From Hylemonella sp. UBA6679 (GTDB lineage Bacteria > Pseudomonadota > Gammaproteobacteria > Burkholderiales > Burkholderiaceae_C): a DNA stretch of 35,912 bases. The stretch covers positions 1 to 35,912 of the forward strand of contig DKJZ01000060.1 in the NCBI GenBank assembly GCA_002454975.1. The letters are read 5' to 3'. This document shows positions 31,503 through 35,912 of this stretch, piece by piece. A program made the translations under genes and the position numbers. Position 1 is the stretch's first letter, and each line of letters opens with the position of its first letter. The notes beneath the pieces were generated by a model. That model saw nothing but the letters and a program-made list of their open reading frames with translations. It was not told the DNA's origin and did not search any database.

Positions 31503-32362
31503 ACAAGCTTGAACATCTTGAACCCCACAGCACCAGCCATGCGCTGGGGCGCGGCTCATGCACGCTGGTGGAAGGCGGTTCGTGCACCCTGGTGGGAAGC
31601 GGCACGTGCACCCTCGTGGGTGCGGGCCCTGGCGACCCTGAACTGCTCACCCTCAAAGCGGTCCAAGCCATCCAGCAAGCCACCGTGGTGTTTGTGGATG
31701 ATTTGGTGAGCGATGACATCGTGGCGTTTGCCTCCCCGCAAGCGCGAGTGGTGCATGTGGGTAAGCGTGGGGGCTGCAAAAGCACGCCGCAAGCCTTCAT
31801 CGAAAAACTGATGATCACCGCGGTGCAAGAAGGCGAACGCGTGGTGCGCCTCAAAGGCGGCGACCCTTTCATTTTCGGGCGCGGCGGCGAAGAGGTGGCG
31901 CACCTGCAAGCCGCTGGCGTGAACGTGTCTGTCATCAACGGCATCACCTCGGGTCTGGCTGCGGTCACCTCACTGGGTGTGCCGCTCACCCACCGTGAAC
32001 ACGCGCATGGCGTGGTGTTTGTGACCGGGCACGCCAAACCCGGCGACCAGGGCACCGACTGGCGCGCCCTGGCGCACACGGCGCGCACCGCCAAACTCAC
32101 GTTGGTGATTTACATGGGTGTGAGTGGCGCAGCGCACATCCAAGCCGAACTGCTGCATGGCTTGGGTGAGCACACCCCGGTGGCCATCATCCAAAACGCC
32201 ACCTTGCCTAACCAACGCCATGCGGTGTGCACCTTGGGTGAACTCACCACCACCCTGGCGCGTGAAGGTTTGGCCAGCCCCAGCGTGATGGTGGTGGGCG
32301 ATGTGATGTCGGGTCTCCTGGCCATGCAACAGCCTGAACAAACAAGCCAAACCGGCACCTGA
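31499..32362 (+). CDS. cobA: uroporphyrinogen-III C-methyltransferase
   Basis: Converts uroporphyrinogen III to precorrin-2 with two SAM molecules, the first committed step to siroheme, the cofactor of NirB. The 287-residue protein has the SUMT motifs VGAGPGDPELLTLKA (about 40-54), VVFVDDLVS, VRLKGGDPFIFGRGGEE and GITSGLAAVTSLGVPLTHRE. The N-terminus is unusual: three tandem eight-residue units ending CTLV(E/G) (residues 18-41) precede the normal core. The ATG at 31499 overlaps the ybiB stop. Its place at the end of the nitrate/nitrite operon matches siroheme supply for nitrite reduction. Confidence 0.95.
   Translation: MNKLEHLEPHSTSHALGRGSCTLVEGGSCTLVGSGTCTLVGAGPGDPELLTLKAVQAIQQATVVFVDDLVSDDIVAFASPQARVVHVGKRGGCKSTPQAFIEKLMITAVQEGERVVRLKGGDPFIFGRGGEEVAHLQAAGVNVSVINGITSGLAAVTSLGVPLTHREHAHGVVFVTGHAKPGDQGTDWRALAHTARTAKLTLVIYMGVSGAAHIQAELLHGLGEHTPVAIIQNATLPNQRHAVCTLGELTTTLAREGLASPSVMVVGDVMSGLLAMQQPEQTSQTGT
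31551..31622 (+). repeat. three tandem 24-bp units in the 5' end of cobA
   Basis: Units at 31551-31574, 31575-31598 and 31599-31622 are similar (GCGG..C.TGCAC.CT.GTGG at their core). They encode RGSCTLVE, GGSCTLVG and SGTCTLVG. The last runs directly into the conserved GAGPGDPELL, so the first beta-strand of the enzyme is present three times. The units have diverged at several bases, so the expansion is not brand new. Confidence 0.85.
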
Positions 32363-32397
32363 ATCACTGGGTAAACGCCAACTTTTGGAGAAACCGC

Positions 32398-32772
32398 ATG
32401 ATTGCTTACGTCACCCTGGGCAGCAACGATGTGCCCCGCGCCGCAGCGTTTTACGACCCCTTGTTGGCGGTGTTGGGCGCCAAGCGGCAATGGGAGAGCG
32501 AGCAAGGCATCGCCTGGGGCACCGGGCCGACCGAACCTAGCCTGGGCGTGATGCGCCCCTTTGATGGCCAGACCGCCAGCGTAGGCAACGGGGTGATGGT
32601 CAGCCTGGCTGCGCCTGACCATGACAGCGTCAACCGCATCCATGCGCTGGCTTTGCAATTGGGTGGCCAGGACGAAGGCGCACCCGGGCCACGCGGAGGT
32701 TTTTTTCACGCGGCTTACTTTCGCGATTTGGACGGCCACAAACTCATGGTGTGCTGCCCACTCCAAGCTTAA
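32398..32772 (+). CDS. VOC family (glyoxalase/dioxygenase fold) protein
   Basis: A 124-residue single-domain vicinal-oxygen-chelate protein. The opening MIAYVTLGSNDVPRAAAFYDPLLAVLGAK and the end AYFRDLDGHKLMVCC show the paired beta-alpha-beta-beta-beta modules of the superfamily; the DLDGHKLMV segment carries the usual glyoxalase-like end. Function within the superfamily (glyoxalase, dioxygenase, resistance or other) cannot be assigned. GGAG lies 9 bases before the ATG. It starts 35 bp after cobA and may be read from the same transcript. Confidence 0.85.
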   Translation: MIAYVTLGSNDVPRAAAFYDPLLAVLGAKRQWESEQGIAWGTGPTEPSLGVMRPFDGQTASVGNGVMVSLAAPDHDSVNRIHALALQLGGQDEGAPGPRGGFFHAAYFRDLDGHKLMVCCPLQA

Positions 32773-32810
32773 AGAGCAACGCCCCAGCCTATTGCGTGAA
32801 CTTAAGATCC

Positions 32811-32835
32811 GAATTCAAGGCCTGAATTCAAGGCC
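32811..32835. repeat. short tandem duplication between the VOC and HI0933-type genes
   Basis: GAATTCAAGGCC occurs twice, at 32811-32822 and 32824-32835, a 13-bp period. It lies in the 109-bp intergenic gap, where no gene or clear promoter is visible. Confidence 0.7.
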
Positions 32836-32881
32836 GGAACCCATCGGCCACTCGCGGGGCTTGAGCCCCTAAACTCCAGGC

Positions 32882-34138
32882 ATGCAAACATTTGATGTGG
32901 TGATCATCGGCGCGGGTGCAGCCGGTCTGTTTTGTGCTGGCCTGGCCGGGCAACAGGGCCTCAAGGTGCTGCTGGTGGACCACAGCGAGAAGGTGGCTGA
33001 AAAAATCCGCATCTCGGGCGGCGGGCGCTGCAACTTCACCAACCGCGACATGGACGTGCGCGAGCCGCACAAGCACTTCATCAGCGCCAACCCCAAGTTT
33101 TGCCGCTCGGCACTCTCGCGCTACACGCCGGCACACTTCATCGCCCTGCTGGAAAAATACGGTGTGCCCTTTCACGAGAAGCACAAGGGCCAGCTGTTTT
33201 GCGACCGTTCGGCGCAAGACCTCATCAACGTCTTGCTGGCTGAGTGTGACAAAGGCCAGGTCACACGCTGGCAGCCGTGCGCGGTGACATCCATTGCTTT
33301 TTCAGCGCCTGAGCCAGGCGAGTCGGGCACTGGCAGCTATCAAATTGAGAGCGATAAAGGTCCCGTGAAGTCTGCCGCCGTGGTCATAGCCACCGGCGGA
33401 TTGCCGGTGCCCAAGATCGGTGCGACCGATTTTGGCTTGCGCGTGGCCAAGCAGTTTGGCCTCAAGCTCATCCAACCTCGCCCAGCCTTGGTGCCGTTGA
33501 CCTTTGATGCCCAGCAATGGGCGCCCTTTGCACAACTCGCAGGCGTGTCGCTGCCGGTAGACATCGCCACTGGCGGAAAAAAAGACGGCATGCATTTCGC
33601 TGAAGACCTGCTGTTCACCCACCGCGGCCTGAGCGGCCCAGGTGTCTTGCAGATTTCGAGCTACTGGCAGGCGGGCACCCCCATCCGCCTGAACCTGGCG
33701 CCGCGCAGCAACGTGGCCGAGCTGCTGACGCAGGCCAAACAGACCTCACGCAAAAAAGTCAACAACGAGCTCTCTGCCCTGCTGCCCACCCGCCTGGCCG
33801 AAGCCTGGGTCCAGCACAGCGCACCGGGACAAGCCGAACGCCCCGTCAATGCGTGGACCGACAAAGCGCTGCAGCAGTTGGGCGAGCGCGTGAGCCGCTG
33901 GGAACTCACGCCCACGGGCACCGAGGGCTATGCCAAAGCTGAGGTGATGGCTGGCGGCGTGGACACGTCCGAGTTGTCCAGCCAAACCATGGAATCGCGG
34001 CAAAGTGGCCTGTATTTCATTGGCGAGGTGGTGGATGTGACCGGCTGGCTAGGGGGCTACAACTTCCAATGGGCCTGGGCCAGCGCCTATGCCTGCGCCC
34101 AGGCGCTGGCAGCCAAGCACACCCCTTCGCAGGCCTGA
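32882..34138 (+). CDS. HI0933/YhiN-family NAD(P)/FAD-dependent flavoprotein
   Basis: A 418-residue flavoprotein of the HI0933 (BaiN/YhiN-like) family. The FAD-binding Rossmann motif VVIIGAGAAGLFCAGLAGQQG is followed by the family hallmark EKIRISGGGRCNFTN (about 42-56). A central ATGGLPVPKIGATDFG region and the C-terminal GLYFIGEVVDVTGWLGGYNFQWAWASA FAD-contacting end complete it. Substrate is unknown for most members. It starts at the ATG at 32882 and stands alone between the VOC gene and rpsU. Confidence 0.92.
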   Translation: MQTFDVVIIGAGAAGLFCAGLAGQQGLKVLLVDHSEKVAEKIRISGGGRCNFTNRDMDVREPHKHFISANPKFCRSALSRYTPAHFIALLEKYGVPFHEKHKGQLFCDRSAQDLINVLLAECDKGQVTRWQPCAVTSIAFSAPEPGESGTGSYQIESDKGPVKSAAVVIATGGLPVPKIGATDFGLRVAKQFGLKLIQPRPALVPLTFDAQQWAPFAQLAGVSLPVDIATGGKKDGMHFAEDLLFTHRGLSGPGVLQISSYWQAGTPIRLNLAPRSNVAELLTQAKQTSRKKVNNELSALLPTRLAEAWVQHSAPGQAERPVNAWTDKALQQLGERVSRWELTPTGTEGYAKAEVMAGGVDTSELSSQTMESRQSGLYFIGEVVDVTGWLGGYNFQWAWASAYACAQALAAKHTPSQA

Positions 34139-34184
34139 GACCGCAACACGACGGTAAAGCTGCAGGCCAGGCAGGAAGTCACGC

Positions 34185-34190
34185 TATAAT
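34185..34190 (+). promoter_or_regulatory. -10 element of the rpsU promoter
   Basis: GCTATAATTTGC contains a consensus TATAAT 121 bases upstream of the rpsU ATG, about 50 bases after the upstream gene's stop. The -35 region (about GCAGGC at 17 bp) is poor. Transcription would start near 34197, giving a leader of about 115 bases. Confidence 0.65.
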
Positions 34191-34196
34191 TTGCGA

Positions 34197-34311
34197 CTTT
34201 GCTGGCATGACCCCGCCGGCCAATACTAGTTACAGGCGGGGAACCATCGCGTTGATGGCGAGCAGGCCCGATCTCCTGCTCACCCGCTGAACGCACACTT
34301 CGGAAAATGTA
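34197..34311 (+). ncRNA. structured rpsU leader with three consecutive stem-loops
   Basis: Between the promoter and the rpsU ATG there are three perfect stems in a row. They are CCCCGCC/GGCGGGG (34211-34217 with 34235-34241, 17-base loop), CCATC/GATGG (34244-34248 with 34254-34258) and GAGCAGG/CCTGCTC (34260-34266 with 34275-34281). None has a T tract, and no open frame of note is present. GGA at 34302-34304 is the likely ribosome site. This could be an autoregulatory leader for ribosomal protein S21; the role is inferred. Confidence 0.55.
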
Positions 34312-34524
34312 ATGACGACGATCCGTGTTAAAGAAAACGAGCCGTTTGACGTGGCCCTGCGCCGCTTCAAGCGCACCATTGAAAAATTGGGTTTGCTGAC
34401 CGACTTGCGTGCCCGCGAGTTCTACGAGAAGCCAACTGCTGAGCGCAAGCGCAAAAAAGCTGCTGCGGTCAAGCGCAACTACAAGCGCATTCGCGCCATG
34501 CAGTTGCCCAAGAAGCTGTACTGA
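34312..34524 (+). CDS. rpsU: 30S ribosomal protein S21 (bS21)
   Basis: bS21 is a small basic protein near the anti-Shine-Dalgarno end of 16S rRNA that affects initiation. The 70-residue product (TTIRVKENEPFDVALRRFKR ... REFYEKPTAERKRKKAAAVKRNYKRIRA) is the normal length and sequence for the family. It has its own promoter and leader and is followed by an intrinsic terminator. Confidence 0.98.
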   Translation: MTTIRVKENEPFDVALRRFKRTIEKLGLLTDLRAREFYEKPTAERKRKKAAAVKRNYKRIRAMQLPKKLY

Positions 34525-34554
34525 TCAGCGCAAGCCCTCGGGCTTTGCTGACTC

Positions 34555-34588
34555 AAACCCGCGCCCGGGACGCCAGCGCGGGTTTTTT
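34555..34588 (+). terminator. intrinsic terminator after rpsU
   Basis: CCCGCGC (34558-34564) pairs with GCGCGGG (34576-34582), followed by six Ts. AAA stands before the stem. It lies 30 bases after the rpsU stop and 16 bases before the next gene's ATG, so expression of the YqeY-domain gene may depend on read-through. A smaller AAGCCC-TC-GGGCTT hairpin precedes it. Confidence 0.88.
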
Positions 34589-34603
34589 ATTTTGGAGAAC
34601 ACC

Positions 34604-35047
34604 ATGCTCAAAGACCAAATCACCGATGACATGAAAACCGCCATGCGCGCCAAAGACAGCGAGCGCCTGGGCACCATCCGCTTGCTGCTGGCGGCCATGA
34701 AGCAAAAAGAGGTCGACGAACGCGTGACTCTGGACGACATGGGCGTGATTGCCATCGTGGACAAGCTCATCAAACAGCGCAAAGACTCGGTGGCCGCTTA
34801 TGTGGCTGCGGCGCGCCAAGACCTGGCTGACAAAGAAAGCAGCGAGATCAAGGTGCTTGAGGCTTACCTGCCCCAGCGCATGAGTGCCGATGAGGTCACA
34901 GCGGCCGTCAAGGCCATCGTGGCCGAAGTGGGTGCCTCAGGCCCTGGCGACATGGGCAAGGTCATGGGCGTGGTCAAAACTCGCTTAGCGGGCAAGGCTG
35001 ACATGGGCCAAGTGTCTGCAGCAGTCAAAGCTGCTTTGGCGCCTTGA
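34604..35047 (+). CDS. GatB/YqeY domain-containing protein
   Basis: A 147-residue YqeY-type protein, starting MLKDQITDDMKTAMRAKDSERLGTIRLLLAAMKQKEVDER and ending in the C-terminal helical domain with TRLAGKADMGQVSAAVKAAL, which resembles the tRNA-binding tail of GatB. Free-standing YqeY proteins are often next to rpsU but their function is not settled. TTGGAG lies 7 bases before the ATG at 34604. A frame open from 34409 upstream only re-reads rpsU. Confidence 0.94.
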   Translation: MLKDQITDDMKTAMRAKDSERLGTIRLLLAAMKQKEVDERVTLDDMGVIAIVDKLIKQRKDSVAAYVAAARQDLADKESSEIKVLEAYLPQRMSADEVTAAVKAIVAEVGASGPGDMGKVMGVVKTRLAGKADMGQVSAAVKAALAP

Positions 35048-35095
35048 ACCTTTTGCGCCCTTAAACGCCAAGCTCACCCATGCGCTTGGGCCCAC

Positions 35096-35131
35096 AAAAA
35101 AGCCCCTGCTGCTCACGCACAGGGGCTTTTT
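35096..35131. terminator. bidirectional terminator between the YqeY-domain gene and pmbA
   Basis: AAAAAAGCCCCTG and CAGGGGCTTTTT form a stem with a 10-11-base loop; A and T tracts flank both sides, so it can terminate both converging genes. It lies 49 bases after the YqeY-domain stop and 16 bases beyond the pmbA stop. Confidence 0.92.
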
Positions 35132-35146
35132 GCTGAGCAACAGGTA

Positions 35147-35912
35147 TCAGCTGCCCGCCACCTTCATGCGGTTGATCAAGATGGAGCCCACGGTTTTGGC
35201 GCCGTAGTTGTAGGTGTCCGCACCCACCGCGGTGATGCCTTTGAGCATGTCTTTCATGTTGCCGGCAATGGTGATCTCGTGCACCGGGTACACAATGCGG
35301 CCCTTTTCCACCCAAAAGCCGCTGGCCCCGCGCGAATAGTCGCCGGTCACGTAGTTCACACCCTGGCCCATGAGCTCGGTCACCAGCAAGCCGGTGCCCA
35401 GTTTTTGGAGCATCTCGTCGAGCGTGTCGGTGGCTTTGGTTTGGCGTGAATGCAAGATCAAATTGTGCGAGCCCCCCGCATTGCCGGTGGTGGGCATACC
35501 CAGTTTGCGGGCCGAGTAGCTGCTCAAAAAATAACCCTGCACACGCCCGGCCTCAATGACCTGACGCGCTTTCACGCGCACGCCTTCATCGTCAAACGGC
35601 GAGCTGCCTTTGCCGCGCAGCACAAACGGGTCTTCCAGCACATCGATGAATTTGGGCAGCACGGGCTTGCCCAGGCTGTTCAACAAAAAGCTACTTTTGC
35701 GGTAGAGCGCGCCGCCACTCAAAGCCTGCACCAAGGCGCCCAACAAGCCTGCGGCCAAGGGCGACTCAAACAGCACCGGGCATTGGGTGGTGGGGATCTT
35801 GCGCGCGTTCAAGCGGCTCAAAGCGCGCTCAGCAGCGTAGCGACCGATGTCTTGCGGGGCGGCCAAGTCTTCAGGGTAACGGTGTGAGCTGTACCAGTAG
35901 TCGCGCTGCATG
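35147..35912 (-). CDS. pmbA: metalloprotease PmbA/TldE (partial, N-terminus off the right edge)
   Basis: PmbA (TldE) is the partner of the TldD zinc protease; the TldD/TldE pair processes peptides such as microcin precursors and the CcdA antitoxin. The visible 255 codons are the C-terminal part, including LLGALVQALSGGALYRKSSFLLNSLGKPVLPKFIDVLEDP, a GNAGGSHNL loop and TELMGQGVNYVTGDYSRGASGFWVEKG. The C-terminus is complete (NRMKVAGS). The missing N-terminal 200 or so residues lie outside the window. It converges on the YqeY-domain gene across a shared terminator. Confidence 0.94.
   Translation of the reverse strand, partial: MQRDYWYSSHRYPEDLAAPQDIGRYAAERALSRLNARKIPTTQCPVLFESPLAAGLLGALVQALSGGALYRKSSFLLNSLGKPVLPKFIDVLEDPFVLRGKGSSPFDDEGVRVKARQVIEAGRVQGYFLSSYSARKLGMPTTGNAGGSHNLILHSRQTKATDTLDEMLQKLGTGLLVTELMGQGVNYVTGDYSRGASGFWVEKGRIVYPVHEITIAGNMKDMLKGITAVGADTYNYGAKTVGSILINRMKVAGS

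Noticed and set aside
33335..33357. GCTATCAAATTGAGAGC stretch inside the HI0933-type gene as a repeat copy
   Set aside because: It reads as an ordinary part of the protein (GSYQIESDKGP), and its dyad is imperfect.

Overview
The window looks like a chromosomal segment of a betaproteobacterium, most likely a member of the Comamonadaceae (Burkholderiales). The reasons are the gene order (tpiA-secG-tRNA-Leu-nuoA..I next to pnp-rpsO), the nasA-ybiB-cobA arrangement, the GC-rich codon use, and protein sequences that read like Acidovorax/Rhodoferax/Limnohabitans homologues. The genus call rests on recognition, not on a database search. I see no insertion sequence, phage, CRISPR array or origin.

Layout. 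(1) 1-8212, minus strand: a nuoABCDEFGHI complex I operon with tightly packed or overlapping genes; nuoI is cut by the left edge. A tRNA-Leu(GAG) lies just upstream of nuoA (8264-8348). (2) 8454-14518, minus strand: housekeeping genes secG, tpiA, a quinone-oxidoreductase-like gene, pnp, rpsO and tsaD. The rpsO-pnp gap holds a terminator-like hairpin and then a second perfect stem-loop in the pnp leader. (3) 14579-20648, minus strand: a six-gene operon headed by a TPP (thiamin pyrophosphate) riboswitch. In transcription order it has a LuxE-like acyl-protein synthetase, a LuxC-like acyl-CoA/acyl-enzyme reductase, a nitrate/taurine/THI5-type ABC importer (ATPase, permease, binding protein) and a short-chain dehydrogenase. 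Five of the six genes are joined by stop/start overlaps or gaps under 10 bp. This is the most unusual part of the window. Thiamin-level control of a complete LuxE+LuxC carboxylate-reducing pair plus an importer suggests uptake and reduction of an oxidised (carboxylate) thiamin-related compound to its aldehyde and then alcohol. That function is an inference.

(4) 20732-32362, plus strand: nitrate assimilation. It contains an ANTAR regulator (NasT type), a leader, nrtA-nrtB-nrtD (nitrate/nitrite ABC uptake), nirB-nirD (assimilatory NADH nitrite reductase), nasA (nitrate reductase), ybiB and cobA (uroporphyrinogen-III methyltransferase, which feeds siroheme to NirB). The 298-bp nasT-nrtA gap holds NtrC-like dyads, a good sigma-54 -24/-12 element, an ANTAR-type hexaloop hairpin and a strong intrinsic terminator just before nrtA. 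This points to layered control by nitrogen status and by nitrate-dependent antitermination. No nasS sensor gene is visible.

(5) 32398-35912: a VOC-family protein, a HI0933-type flavoprotein, rpsU behind a clear promoter and a leader with three stem-loops, a GatB/YqeY-domain gene, and on the minus strand pmbA, cut by the right edge.

Small-scale oddities include a 27-bp perfect palindrome inserted in frame inside nasA and three tandem 24-bp units at the start of cobA that triplicate its first beta-strand. There is no gene-free stretch longer than about 300 bp.
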